From the NCBI GenBank assembly GCA_027922465.2, contig BQMF02000473.1:1-64000 (forward strand): DNA of 64,000 nucleotides, read 5' to 3'. Shown in pieces: positions 1-12,801 of this stretch. Source of the stretch: Turritopsis dohrnii (lineage: Eukaryota > Cnidaria > Hydrozoa > Anthoathecata > Oceaniidae). How positions within the stretch are numbered: the first letter of the stretch is position 1; each line of letters starts with the position of its first letter. Below the pieces are notes generated by a model. The model did not search any database and was not told the DNA's origin. It saw nothing but the letters and a program-made list of their open reading frames with translations. The position numbers were made by a program, and so were the translations under genes.

Positions 1-3000
1 TGTGTTTTTTATATTTTACTGGCGGAAAACAGGCATAAACGATAAATTTGTTAAAATTATTAGTTAGTGTAAAAAGGGTCTAATCATAAACCACCAGAAA
101 TTAATTTATTAAAGACAAAAGAATTATACATGCGTGATATGAGCTGTATATGATTTTTTTATAAGAAAATTTTTTGTAAGACTATGTGTAGAAAAAAAAC
201 ACGCATTTCGAAAAAAAAAAATATGTTTTTAATTATAATTTCATGAAACCAAAAATGAATTCAAACAAATAACTCCCTTTTCGAGCTAGATCTTTGAAAG
301 CCTTAATACAGAAACATATAGTGTATAGTTAGCTAACAACTGAGGTAATATGAAATTTTGAACTGATAAGCTTTACCGTCAAGAGAAAAGCAACATATCA
401 AGTATTTTCAGATAGCGTAATGAACTAAAAGTCCCATTTTTATGTAGGGCTATTTGATAAGAATCCATTCTTTCATGGATTAAGCTACAAAATATCAGAT
501 TATGTACTTTTTAAACAAAACGCAATCTACTTTTAAATGTTTGTTACAGAAAAGCTTCCAAAATTCGAAGGCTGCGTTCCTTCATTAAAACTTACATTGC
601 GTTATTAGTAGAGTCACGCAGACTCTAAATCACAGACTAATTGCCATTTCGGCCGGAGTAGGAGGATGAGTAGTAGGAGCCCAGTCGGCAAAATCGCTAA
701 AAAGTCACTGTGACGGAGAGAATTTTTATTGAAATTGTGTGCATATTTATGTAGAAATGCACTCCTTTGCAGAGATTTTTTAACAAATGTGCCGGCTGGG
801 AGTAGGAGTCCGCGGGTGTTTTAATACGGTATTCGCTAACGCTGCTACCGTAATTACTTCTTGAAGATCCTTTAGGGAATACAACTTTGAATTAAAATCT
901 TTTTTAAAAAATCTCTAAATTGAAGCAAGACTGAAGTTTTATATGAGACAACAAAGTTTAATTGTTATCGTTGTTAAAAGGTAAAATGTAAAATACCGCA
1001 ACATCCTTCTGCATTATGCATATCTTTTTAAAGCGTGAACTAATATCAGTTCTTTCTGAAATCTTTCTAGAAAGTCTTCCAGTCATCTGCAGGAATACTT
1101 CTGCCCGGTAGGGCATCTTGTTTTGTTTTTTTGTATTCCTGCGTAAGCAAGGAATACTTTGAAACCGTTCGTGTTTTTTTTGTTTTTTTTTTTTGTTTTT
1201 TTTTTTCACTGTCCAAACCTAGACCAATTTTTGTCGATGGGAAATAGCCACTCAAATCATTAATGTTCCCAACTTACATTCTTTTTATGATTTAACAGTC
1301 TAAACTCACACTATATTCATTGTATACAAGTACTTTGCTTGAAAAGACTCTAAAAATGTAAAATATAAGCTCTAGTGAAAGGAATAATTAACATATGGCT
1401 AAATCGCAGATGCCAAGGTAGAAGTGTTGTTTCATGTGAGTCTTATGCAACGTTCTTACGTTTTCCGTAGTTGTTTTAAAAATGGAAGCGAAGAAGCATG
1501 CGTAGATCTGAGAAAGTTTCTTGGTTGAATATATGGATAAAGAAGAGGTTGTAGTACGGCTGTAAAACTTAAAAGAATCAAGAACATTTATGATCCAAAC
1601 TGATAATCTACGTGAAACTAATATTCTTAGTAGTCATTCTTGATAAATAAGCAGTTCTTGATGCTTCAAAACAGATATGAACGACTACAAAAACGGTATG
1701 CTTACATCGATTTAAAAAAATGCGTAAGGTTTCTATTAGTCTTTTTCTAAATATAATACAATTTTCTATTTCATGTTCCTAGGTAAGCTATTATGTTTTT
1801 ATAAAGCTCTGGAATCATGAAGCACAGATCATCTTCCTCATCAACTTCTACCTATTTTATTTATCATTTGATGACCACTTTTTTAATTGACTAGTCGAAT
1901 TTAAAATATTGTATGATTTTAAAATTTGTATACTATCAAGCTGACGATAAAAAGGAAACACAGATATTTCTATTATTTCGCAAGGCCAAGTAAAAGTTTT
2001 TATTATGAAGTTCAGGTACAAACAACATAAACATTTTCATACTGTATAGTTTTAAAAGGAGTATTTTGAAACGTCCACGAAAGAGTGTTCTCTAATGGAT
2101 TTTTAAACTGACGGTGTTCCTTTTTAACCTTGATCTCCGGCAAAATTTTTCAAAGTCTCTTAACTTTTATGATGCTCTCGGGAATGTAATTAAATGAATT
2201 CGAAGTTTAAGCACAGACTTTTCTTGACCCGAAAAACTTTTTATTTTTAACAAGAACCAGATGGTGCAAAACGGTAGCAGCATATTTACTTAAAGTTATG
2301 AAAAGTTACTACAAAGTTCTTTGAGGCTTGTGTTTTTTTATATTTCACTGGTGGAAAACAGGCATAAACGATAAATTTGTTAAAATTATTAGTTAGTGTA
2401 AAAAGGGTCTAATCATAAACCACCAGAAATTAATTTATTAAAGACAAAAGAATTATACATGCGTGATATGAGCTGTATAAGATTTTTTTATCAGAAAATT
2501 TTTTGTAAGACTATGTGTAGAAAAAAAACACGCGTTTCGAAAAAAAAAATATGTTTTTAATTATAATTTCATGAAACCAAAAATGAATTCAAACAAATAA
2601 CTGCCTTTTCGAACTAGATCTTTGAAAGCCTTAATACAGAAACATATAGTGTATAGTTAGCTAACAACTGAGGTAATATGAAATTTTGAACTGATAAGCT
2701 TTACCGTCAAGAAAAGCAACATATCAAGTATTTTCAGTTAGCGTAATGAACTAAAAGTCCCATTTTTATGTAGGGCTATTTGATAAGAATTCATTCTTTC
2801 ATGGATTAAGCTACAAAATATCAGATTATGTACTTTTGAAACAAAACGCAATCTACTTTTAAATGTTTGTTACAGAAAAGCTTCCAAAATTCAAAGGCTG
2901 CGTTTTTTCATTAAAACTTACATTGCGTTATTAGTAGAGTCTCGCAGACTCTAAATCACAGACTAATTGCCATTTCGGCCGGAGTAGGAGGAGGAGTAGT

Positions 3001-6000
3001 AGGAGTGGGAGTCCGCGGGTGTTTTAATACGGTATTTGCTATCGCTACTACCGTAATTACTTCTTGAAGATCCTTCAGGGAATACAACTTTGAATTAAAA
3101 TCTTTTTTAAAAAATCTCTAAATTGAAGCAAGACTGAAGTTTTATATGAGACAACAAAGTTTAAATGTTATCGTTGTTAAAAGGTAAAATGTAAAATACC
3201 GCAACATCATTCTGCATTATGCATATCTTTTTAAAGCGTGAACTAATATCAGTTCTTTCTGAAATCTTTCTAGAAAGTCTTCCAGTCATCTGCAGGAATA
3301 CTTCTGCCCGGTAGGGCATCTTGTTTTTTTTTCTTTTTTTTTCACTGTCCAAACCTAGACCAATTTTTGTCGATGGGAAATAGCCACTCAAATAATTAAT
3401 GTTCCCAACTTACATTCTTTTTATGATTTAACAGTCTAAACTCACACTATATTCATTGTATACAAGTACTTTGCTTGAAATGACTCTAAAAGTGTAAAAT
3501 ATAAGCTCTAGTGAAAGGAATAATTAACATATGGCTAAATCGCAGATGCCAAGGTAGAAATGTTGTTTCATGTGAGTCTTATGCAACGTTCTTACGTTTT
3601 CCGTAGTTGTTTTAAAAATGGAAGCGAAGAAGCACGCGTAGATCTGAGAAAATTTCTTGCTTGAATATATGAATATAGAAGAGGTTATACGGCTGTGAAA
3701 CTTAAAAGAATCAAAAACATTTATGATCTAAACTGATAATCTACGTGAAACTAATACTCTTAGTAGTTATTCGTGATAAATAAGCAGTTTTCGATGCTTC
3801 AAATCAGATATGAACGACTACAAAAACGGTATGCTTACATCGATTTAAAAAAATGCGTAAGGTTTCTATTAGTCTTTTTCTAAATATAATAGAATTTTCT
3901 ATTTCATGTTCCTAGGTAAGCTATCCTGTTTTTATAAAGCTCTGGAATCTTGAAGCACAGCTCATCTTCCTCATCAGCTTATACCCATTTTATTAATCAA
4001 TAGATGACCACTTTTTTTATTGACTAGTCGAATTTAAAATATTGTATGATTCTAAAATTTGTATACTATCAAGCTGACGATAAAAAGGAAACACAGATAT
4101 TTTTATTATTTCGCAAGGCCAAGTAAAAGTTTTTATTATGAAGTTCAGCTACAAACAACATAAAGATTTTCATACTGTATAGTTTTAAAAGGAGTATTTT
4201 GAAACGTCCACGGAAGAGTGTTGTCTAATGGATTTTTAAACTGACGGTGTTCCTTTTTAAGCTTGATCTCCGGCAAAATTTTTCAAAGTCTTTTAACTTT
4301 TATGATGCTCTCGGGAATGTAATTAAATGAATTCGAAGTTATTACTATTTACGCCACAGATTTTCCATTCAAAACTTAATTACTTTTTGAAGATGCTTTA
4401 GGGAATATAACTATGAATAAAAAACTTTTGAAAAAATCTCTAAATGATGCAAAACAGTACAGTTTATATGAAATAACAAATATTACTTCTTTCACAGCTA
4501 CAAGATAAACTGTAAAACACAAAGAACATCATACCACATTATGCATATTGTTTTAAACCGTGAACAAACATTCACCTTTTAAAGCACAGATTATTCTTAA
4601 CGCGATAATCTTTTAATTAGTTAATTGCTTCTTGAAGATGCTTTAGAGAGTGCAACTTCGAATGGAAATCTTTTTAAAAAAATCTCTAAATTGATGCAAG
4701 ACTAAAGTTTTATATGAAACAACAAAGTTTAATAGTTATCGTAGCTAAAAGGTAAAATGTAAAATACTGCAAACATCATTCCGCATTATGCATATGGTTT
4801 TAAAGCGTGAACTAACACTCATTTCTTTCTGAAAAGGCTCCAGAAAGTCTTACAGTCATCCGCAGGAATACTTCTGCCCGGTAGGGCATCTTGTTTCTTG
4901 TTTTTTCACTGTCCAAACCTAGACCAATTTTTGTCGATGGGAAATAGCCACTCAAATAATTAATGTTCCCGATTTAACAGTCTATACTCACACAATATTC
5001 ATTGTATACAAGTACTTTGCTTGAAAAGACTCTAAAAGTGTAAAATATAAGCTCTAGTGAAAGGAATAATTAACATATGGCTAAATCGCAGATGCCAAGG
5101 TAGAAATGTTGTTTCATGTGAGTCTTATGCAACGTTCTTACGTTTTCCGTAGTTGTTTTAAAAATGGAAGCGAAGAAGCACGCGTAGATCTGAGAAAATT
5201 TCTTGGTTGAATATATGAATATAGAAGAGGTTATACGGCTGTGAAACTTAAAAGAATCAAAAACATTTATGATCTAAACTGATAATCTACGTGAAACTAA
5301 TACTCTTAGTAGTTATTCGTGATAAATAAGCAGTTTTCGATGCTTCAAATCAGATGTGAACGACTACAAAAACGGTATGCTTACATCGATTTAAAAAAAT
5401 GCGTAAGGTTTCTATTAGTCTTTTTCTAAATATAATAGAATTTTCTATTTCATGTTCCTAGGTAAGCTATCCTGTTTTTATAAAGCTCTGGAATCTTGAA
5501 GCACAGCTCATCTTCCTCATCAGCTTATACCCATTTTATTAATCAATAGATGACCACTTTTTTTATTGACTAGTCGAATTTAAAATATTGTATGATTCTA
5601 AAATTTGTATACTATCAAGCTGACGATAAAAAGGAAACACAGATATTTTTATTATTTCGCATGGCCAAGTAAAAGTTTTTATTATGAAGTTCAGCTACAA
5701 ACAACATAAAGATTTTCATACTGTATAGTTTTAAAAGGAGTATTTTGAAACGTCCACGGAAGAGTGTTGTCTAATGGATTTTTAAACTGACGGTGTTCCT
5801 TTTTAAGCTTGATCTCCGGCAAAATTTTTCAAAGTCTTTTAACTTTTATGATGCTCTCGGGAATGTAATTAAATGAATTCGAAGTTATTACTATTTACGC
5901 CACAGATTTTCCATTCAAAACTTAATGTGACAAAGTTTTCATTACTTAATTACTTTTTGAAGATGCTTTAGGGAATATAACTATGAATAAAAAACTTTTT

Positions 6001-6466
6001 GAAAAAATCTCTAAATGATGCAAAACAGTACAGTTTATATGAAATAACAAATATTACTTCTTTCACAGCTACAAGATAAACTGTAAAACACAAAGAACAT
6101 CATACCACATTATGCATATTGTTTTAAACCGTGAACAAACATTCACCTTTTAAAGCACAGATTATTCTTAACGCGATAATCTTTTAATTAGTTAATTGCT
6201 TCTTGAAGATGCTTTAGGGAGTGCAACTTCGAATGGAAATCTTTTTAAAAAAATCTCTAAATTGATGCAAGACTAAAGTTTTATATGAAACAACAAAGTT
6301 TAATAGTTATCGTAGCTAAAAGGTAAAATATAAAATACTGCAAACATCATTCCGCATTATGCATATGGTTTTAAAGCGTGAACTAACACTCATTTCTTTC
6401 TGAAAAGGCTCCAGAAAGTCTTACAGTCATCCGCAGGAATACTTCTGCCCGGTAGGGCATCTTGTT
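1..6466. repeat. Kilobase-scale tandem repeat array
   Basis: The stretch is built from large near-identical direct repeats. The opening sequence of the window recurs at about 2329, giving a period of about 2.33 kb. From about 4330 a related unit with a period of about 1.55-1.57 kb follows (4381 against 5951). A marker motif reading CTTCTGCCCGGTAGGGCATC occurs four times, near 1100, 3300, 4870 and 6440. The array stops right after the last marker copy, at about 6466. Copy 1 carries about 120 bp near 680-800 that copy 2 lacks. Short ORFs inside it recur only because the DNA is repeated and have no recognisable domain. The left end is cut by the window. A fragment of the same sequence lies at 39039-39240, so the unit is also dispersed. 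Confidence 0.9.
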
Positions 6467-6587
6467 TCGACTTAATCCACATCTTTCCAAGACAGACAAA
6501 ATGACAGGTAAATAGCAAAAATTATTACAGAGGGACTTTTCTACAATGTCTTCACGTTACATGATCTTTTAAGTGAAATAAACAAAC

Positions 6588-7094
6588 CTTCCGTATAAGA
6601 ATAAAACTGCAATTTTTCAGGCTCAATGGAACAATTAGACTGAATTACAGCAATGAAATCTGTTTTTTCCATTTCTGACATATTAGTTAGCATGTGCATC
6701 ACACAGTCAAGGAAAGGTCTATCAGACCAAGTACAAGTTGCAAATTTTCTTTTCACCATTTCTTCATCATACTGCAATAACTTCTGATAGAGATGTTTTC
6801 CTTCAGCAGATTCACTAGAATATTCCAACTCTGCATGATAAGCTAGCATCCGAATGTCTAAAACAAAATTCACATTCGTTAAACTATTGCAGTTGGGCAA
6901 TCTCTTATCAACTATATATCAAGTGTTTAGAACATCTTAATATTCAGTTAGTATGGATAATAGTCCATGGCTCTCATTTCATTGCAGAAAAAAACATGAT
7001 ATACCTTGATAATACCAGCATTCTGATGAAGAAATACTATGATATTTATCGAAAAAAACTTCAAACAAAGACTCAACAAGCAATGGTTTACATA
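6588..7094 (-). CDS. Two exons of an unrecognised gene (partial)
   Basis: Two minus-strand open exons join in frame. The upstream exon is 7005-7094 (acceptor ...GTAAAG, donor CAAG|GTATAT). The downstream exon is 6588-6857 (acceptor TTTTGTTTTAG, donor GAAG|GTTTGT). Phase 1 on both sides of the intron matches, giving about 119 residues without a stop. The peptide is rich in Cys, Tyr, Leu and acidic residues (for example DIRMLAYHAELEYSSE and ATCTWSDRPFLDCVMHML) and looks like an alpha-helical globular segment, not repeat-derived sequence. I do not recognise the family. The next exon downstream would lie within or beyond the tandem array at 1-6466. No start or stop codon is identified. The upstream acceptor tract falls in the end of a small inverted-repeat element (7099-7460), so that exon boundary is less sure. 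Confidence 0.5.
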
Positions 7095-7098
7095 CTTT

Positions 7099-7460
7099 AC
7101 GGGGAGAAAGTTTCGCTGGGAGAACGTTTCGCGAGGAAAAAAACCACGGAATTGTAGGGATTTCCTTTCGGTAATGAATGACTAAATCTATTTCGGGTAA
7201 AATGATCTTTCGTGTTGGATTAACTTCACTATTTTCGGTTTTTGTGCAATATTTTCTCTAAATTTCTTTTTGAAATTTTGACAAATAAGACAGAGATTTA
7301 TTGATTTAGACTGTACTGTCAAAAGAAAAACCTGTGATCGTGGGTTTCTGTTTTTTTTTTTCCAATTTAGCTTTCGCGAATCGGCTTCCTAGGCCATTTT
7401 CCGTGGGATAAACTTTCGAGAATCCGAAAGTCAGTCTTTTTCCCGGGGACTTTCTCCCTA
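7099..7460. mobile_element. Small inverted-repeat element (MITE-like)
   Basis: The ends match in inverted orientation: GGGGAGAAAGT on the left at about 7101 and ACTTTCTCCCT on the right at about 7459. The inside is richer in CG dinucleotides than its surroundings and has several TTTCGCG/CGCGAAA-type motifs. There is no ORF. The class cannot be assigned, and a target duplication is not clear beyond a possible TA. Confidence 0.4.
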
Positions 7461-7611
7461 TGAAGTAATCTAATCATGTTAATGTTGCTAAATTTGTACC
7501 AACTGACAGATACATAAAAGGTAAAAACTTATCCGAAAACTAGGACTTCCGCAAATTTGTTTGTCAAATGGTAGATGCCTAAAATAACATAGAACAGTTG
7601 TGTATTCACAT

Positions 7612-8051
7612 TTAACACGTTCACTGCCATGGCTTTTTGTGGGTCATTAAAATACTGCAAAGCTAATAATTTGTAATAACCTTTTTTATATATAAAAGTA
7701 TTATGTAATTTTTGTGACAAGTACAGTTATCTGAGGAAGATTCAAAAATAAAATAAAAAATACCACAATTATACTCTTAGCTTGCCACTGTGCGAGGAAT
7801 TTCTTTTTGCTGCGCCACACTGGAAGTATGCTTGATATTTTACAGAACAGAATCAAAAACATTTCCTCTCACTAAATAAGCCAATCAAATACAAGCTTAC
7901 TTAAAATTGTCCCTCTACTACTACGAGTATATACTCGTAGTTGACAGATTTGCAACAGAACGCAACTACGAGCATAGTCGTAGATGGTTGTCAGCGACAG
8001 ACCGGGTACTAAGACTATTCTCGTATTTGGCAGTGAGCCAACGCCAGTGAA
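7612..8051. mobile_element. Possible piggyBac-type MITE, right end truncated
   Basis: A TTAA at 7612-7615 is followed by CACGTTCACTGCC. Near 8042-8051 the sequence GCCAGTGAAC is the inverse of GTTCACTGGC, close to the left end. TTAA targets and CACTGCC-like ends are typical of piggyBac relatives. The expected second TTAA is missing because another inverted-repeat element starts at 8052. A perfect 20-bp palindrome, CTACGAGTATATACTCGTAG, lies at 7921-7940 inside it. No transposase is visible. Confidence 0.35.
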
Positions 8052-8673
8052 CAGTGTGTTTCGTAATGTTAGAAATGGAAATTTTAATGCTGCTTTTTTA
8101 AATGAATATACCAAATTTGAAAATAATTTGTACATCAATGGAAAGCAATTTTCAAGCTCTTTCGACTAGTATATTTTTGTGAAAAATGAAAAAGTGGTTT
8201 TTGAAAAAATAATGAAAATGTCTTGGAAAAATGTAATTGAATTTTTAATGGTCGATTAAGATGTGAGTGAAAAGAAAAGATTTTTTGAAACAATGACAGC
8301 AATTTGGAAAACAATAAACAAATTTAAGCTGTGTGTTCACGAAATACGTTTAACTTTTATGTTTTTAAATATTAATTTGGGGGTCTCAGCGCAAAGATAA
8401 AATTAATAAAACTTTGTATGGATTTAGCGCTTTGAAACAATAAGCATGACGTAATTAAACTACATGTTAATCGACCATTAAAAATTTAATTACATTATTC
8501 CAAGACATTTTCCTTATTTTTTCAAAAACCACTTTTTCATTTTTCACAAAAATATACTAACCGAAAGAGCTTGAAAATGGCTTTCCATTGATGTAAAAAT
8601 AATTTTGAAATTCGGTATATTCATTTAAAAAACAAATTTAAAATTTCCATTTCCAACATTACGAAACACACTG
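8052..8673. mobile_element. Foldback MITE with mariner-like ends
   Basis: Two arms of about 210 bp, 8052-8260 and 8463-8673, are inverted copies of each other with scattered mismatches, around a centre of about 200 bp. The ends are CAGTGTGTTTCGTAATGTT and its inverse; the right end is followed by TA and the left is preceded by AA. This end type with a TA target suggests a Tc1/mariner-derived MITE. No transposase ORF is present. Solo right ends of the same style (ACACACTGTA) occur at about 9110-9122 and 29215-29221. Confidence 0.7.
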
Positions 8674-10039
8674 TATATTTTTGCAATTATAAAGCTGGGG
8701 TTCTGTCAATTTTTTAAACATCAAAACATGCTTTTGATTGAATCACTTATGGTAATTAAATTACGTAAAGTGTCTCAAGAGATATTTTAAAATAAAATAA
8801 AATGCATTCTCTGGTGTAAAACAGCAATTTTGTGTTGGGCATTTGGAGAAACAAGGGAAACAAAGGAAAACAAAACTACAAAACTACAATTAAAAAGTCA
8901 TTAGCATGTCAGTTAATTGACTTTTAAGAATTTAATGAACCAAATTGTTGAGTTTTTCTTCAATATCTTTTCGAAGAACAAATATTTTGACAAACATTTT
9001 ATATCAATGGATAGAGCATGAAAAGCTCTTTCTTGTGATATAAAATTCACAATATTTTATCAGACATGTAATGAGATATACGCCTTGAAATATGGTGGAT
9101 AAGACATTTTGATACACACTGTACTATGGTCGCATTTGTTATGTTTTATATTTTTTAATTTATGTGCTAATGAGAAAGCTTATCAGACTGAAACTAACGA
9201 TTTGGCCATTAATGTGGTGAACAGACTATACGACTTTGGTAACTCTGAAAACATTCGGTATTCGAAAATACACCTTCCAAATCATATAAATCAACTAATC
9301 CTGAGTCAAAACTACAAAAATTACAATCCACGTTAATTATATACCATTTAAAAATTACAGTTCCTGAACCATGTTAATTAATGCACACTTTTAGAAGTCT
9401 CTTCGTCCATCCGCGTTAATTCGTGACCGCGTTAAATAGTCCACCTGTTAAGTTCGTGTTATAAGGTACCGTAGTGGTTCTAATTTAACGCGTGGCAAAA
9501 AATAATTATTTTGGGCGGCACGCGTAGAAAATTGGACTGAAAAAAATTAACAAATTTCGGACTTTAAATTACGCGTTAATAATTGGACGAAAAAAATTCT
9601 TACGCGGTAAATGAGGTCCTGGATAGAGAACTTTTTTCTTATTATTTCTCTAGTGCCCAAACTTTGCCCATACGATTTGAATACAAATGGTATGTATGAT
9701 TTGAGCACAATTAAATTATACAATGTAAGTGAGAGGTTTATATCATGATGTTTTTACATAAAATCACAGAGTTTTGCCATGTGAAAAAAGAACATGATAA
9801 AAAGGAGAAATGGGATTTGCAACGGATGGTTGGCAATAAGGCATTAAGACCGAAGTTAGTGGTGTTGACAATGGACCAATAATTATAGTAAGAACAAAGC
9901 TTGAAAAGCACCATTGGCCCTACAAAGTTTAGTAACTGTTGCAGTAGGTACTTTCCAGTTACGGTGTATATCAAAATTAATAAGATATTTCACACCTTTG
10001 CTTGGAGTTAGAATTTTGCCAAACAGATTATGTCAAGAT
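8674..10039. other. AT-rich intergenic stretch, no gene seen
   Basis: Nothing supports a gene here. A 45-bp block around 9080-9122, ending in ACACACTGTA, is nearly identical to 29180-29221 and looks like the right end of a mariner-type repeat. Around 9405-9615 there are several CGCGTTAA-type motifs without larger structure. Confidence 0.5.
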
Positions 10040-10670
10040 TTATGGTCACGTTAAAATATATATTACCAACATTTGGAGACATTTTGTTGGCATTAACTCA
10101 GCTATAAGAACTCTGAGATGAGCATTGATTTTACGACATCAGAACCAAACATATTTGGAAAAATAGTGCAGATGTGTGTCATCTGCAAAGTGGTAAGTTT
10201 CAGACGCTTTAATGGCAGCATGCTATATAGCAAGAACACCAGAGGTCCCAAAACGGGGCCATGAGGGACTTCATGTTTAACAGCCTGGAGTTTGGATTAG
10301 GAATTCGAGACAAAGACAAACTGAGAATGGTAGGATTTGAGCCAGTTATTTTCAACAACACGGACTCCATAGTGACAAAGCCAAAAGAATTTCATGGTCA
10401 ACTGTATCTAAGGTCTCTTCATCCCAAGGTTTTCCTAAATGCGTTCAAAAACGTTAATTTATGTGTTAACAGTTGTGTGGGTCTTGTGAAAACCAAAATG
10501 CCTGGAATATTTTGCAATTCAGAAACTAGTGAGACATCAACGCATCACTTTCTTGCGAATGTTTCCAATGTTTGAGTAATGAGATTGACCTGTAGTTTAA
10601 ACTTCAAGGTGAAATCCCTTGTGTTTGAATATAGGAACAACTTTAATAGGAATACTGTTAGGGCTTGTAG
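10040..10670 (-). pseudogene. Fossil LINE reverse transcriptase
   Basis: Read on the minus strand with frame changes and stops, the conserved reverse transcriptase blocks of a jockey/CR1-like non-LTR retrotransposon appear in the right order. These are PIKVVPIFK (about 10624-10645), YRSISLL (10573-10594), DTVDHEILL (10384-10408), then HYGVRVVENNWLKSY (around 10345-10385). VPHGPVLGPLVFLLY follows (around 10225-10270), then YHFADDT (around 10174-10192), which carries the catalytic Asp pair of palm motif C. There are multiple stops and at least three frame changes, so it is long dead. The plus-strand ORF over 10261-10575 is its shadow. No endonuclease domain or 3' tail could be recognised. Confidence 0.8.
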
Positions 10671-12612
10671 GATAAGAATCACAAAAAGAGCCAATAAGCT
10701 TTCTTCAAATTCATCAGGATCGGTAGGAATCAAGAAGGAAAACTAAGTAAACTCAAGAATTGATGAAGTTAATAAAATCAACAATAATGGTAAAGTCATT
10801 TAAGCTTTGACTTGATGTTTGACATGCCCGACTATTCATCAATGAGAACCATGATTTTGTCGTTAACAGCATTAAAGCAAATATCTGGGTCATACCCAAA
10901 CTGTTTGAAATAAGGACCATCTCCCTGAGTCTAGGTCAAGTGTAGCCAATGGACAGTCATTTTAGCTGAAATTAATGAATGCTTATTTTCAGTTGTGTTA
11001 TTTCGAAGTACAGATGGTGCTTACTGTTTGGGGTTGTGTTCCTTTTTGGTAGGAAAACTAAAAAGTCGTTACAAAAACAACAGTCAAATCAAAATCAAGT
11101 CATTTCAGAAAATGAAAATAAGCCCTTAAAATATTTTCTGCTCATGAGAAAGCCTCTTTACACAAAGATGGTTTGCGTGTTATCCTAGTTAAACTGTTAA
11201 TTTTGTTCCTTTGTATGTATTGATTGGTAATCATATGAAACAAGAGTTAAAATCCAATGCATAAATGCTTGCATCAAATGATGATGTCATTTGGAATTAA
11301 AATAACATCTGGAACTACGAATACTACTTAAGCTTCCAAAAAGTAGTCAGAATGTGATTATTAAGTGTTGTGGGATACCTGACCAGATTTTAGCAGAAAC
11401 AAAGATAAACAAGGATGAAGCCTACTATAATGTCTTGATCATCGATTTTGTTGATGATGACTGGAACATAAGAGAAAATTTTGTTTTGTGGAGGGTGATT
11501 GAATTTTCTAGGGAAAAACTTACAAGAACATTAGTGTATAATATGCTCTTATACAATTTTTTTCTTCTCCTTTTCTAAAATAGTTTGATTGCATTCCAAG
11601 GTAATACTTCAACATTTCCTTCCGCATCGATTTTTTACTTATTTATCGTGTATAAAAAAGCAGAACACTTAACAAATTTTAAACAGAAAGTTAGTACTAC
11701 AAGTCGTAGACTATACACTGTACCATGTATACTGCCCTTAAAACCACTTCATAAGTTTGTTCGATCTACATCAGTTTTTTCTAGCTTAAGCATGAGATGG
11801 CCTTAGTGAGAATTTACATATAATTGCTCAAGTGAGTTTTGTGATATACATGTCAATATAAATCTCAGCAGTTGTTGCCTAAAAGTAAAAGTAGTTTCGA
11901 TATGAAGAAGAAGAACTTTTCAACCACTGCTGACTTCCATCTTCTATCAGGTTAGATTTATCTGTTCGACCCATGTTCTTCTTTGTTTCTACTTTATCAA
12001 CTGATAGCATACATTCAGTTGCATTCATCTCACAGTTACGCACAGTCCAGGCATATTTGCAAGTACTTTTAGCTATAATCGTTGTTAGTAGGGAAGATTG
12101 AGTTTAAAAATAGTTTGCAGGAGTCTGGGGTAGAGTCTGGTTTCTGGTTTCGATGGGGAGAGGTCACCGGAAGTTCTGCGGTAAATTACTTTGCTGTTAT
12201 TCTGCAGAACTCCTTCTGAGAATCATTTTCAGATTTAGTAGAGTGCTTGAAAATATGCCTGTCAATCAGATTTTAAATGAAGGTTGGCCTAATAACAACT
12301 CACAAGGGAGATGAAGTATCGGTTTTGGTCAAATAATCTAAGGTGGACGCAGTACTACAGAGCCAAAAAGATTTGAGATATTATTGTTATCTTGGGGATT
12401 TCTAAGAAAACATCTCCATGAGCAAAGGAGATTCAAATGACCCAGCAGCAAACGTGATATTGAATGATGAACTCTATAGGGCGTGGCGCGGAGAGAGAGT
12501 GGTTTTTCATCCTTTTTAGAACACAGAGGTACAGAAATGAGATCAAACAGAACTTACTGTCCATCATCCCCTCCTCCTCCATCATAAATCGACCGTTCTG
12601 TCGACAAAACGG
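10671..12612. other. Intergenic, no gene seen
   Basis: Part of this may be the decayed 5' half of the LINE whose RT lies at 10040-10670, but no endonuclease motif could be read. The ORFs here are all short and have no recognisable domain. Confidence 0.4.
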
Positions 12613-12801
12613 TTCTCGAGAATAAAACTTCAATAAACTTTCAATAATAAGCCAAACAACTGCTTGCTCTTCCAGTAGCAATACTACAAAGACAAAGGTG
12701 ACAAAAAGTTGAAAAAAGTGTCCTCAAGAATAATACTTCAATAAACTTTCAATAATAAGCCAAACAACCGCTTGCTCTTCCAGTAGCAATACTACAAAGA
12801 A
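12613..12801. repeat. Two-copy direct repeat of about 80 bp
   Basis: The block at 12613-12692 recurs at 12722-12801 with a few substitutions, an offset of about 109 bp. It holds AATAAGCCAAACAAC followed by TGCTTGCTCTTCCAGTAGC. No coding role is seen. Confidence 0.8.

Noticed and set aside
958..1255. Overlapping Lys-rich minus-strand ORFs, repeated at 3161-3391
   Set aside because: They arise from T-runs within the tandem array; the similarity is DNA-level repetition and no domain is present.
10261..10575. Plus-strand ORF of 104 codons
   Set aside because: It is antisense to the fossil LINE reverse transcriptase, whose motifs explain the sequence.
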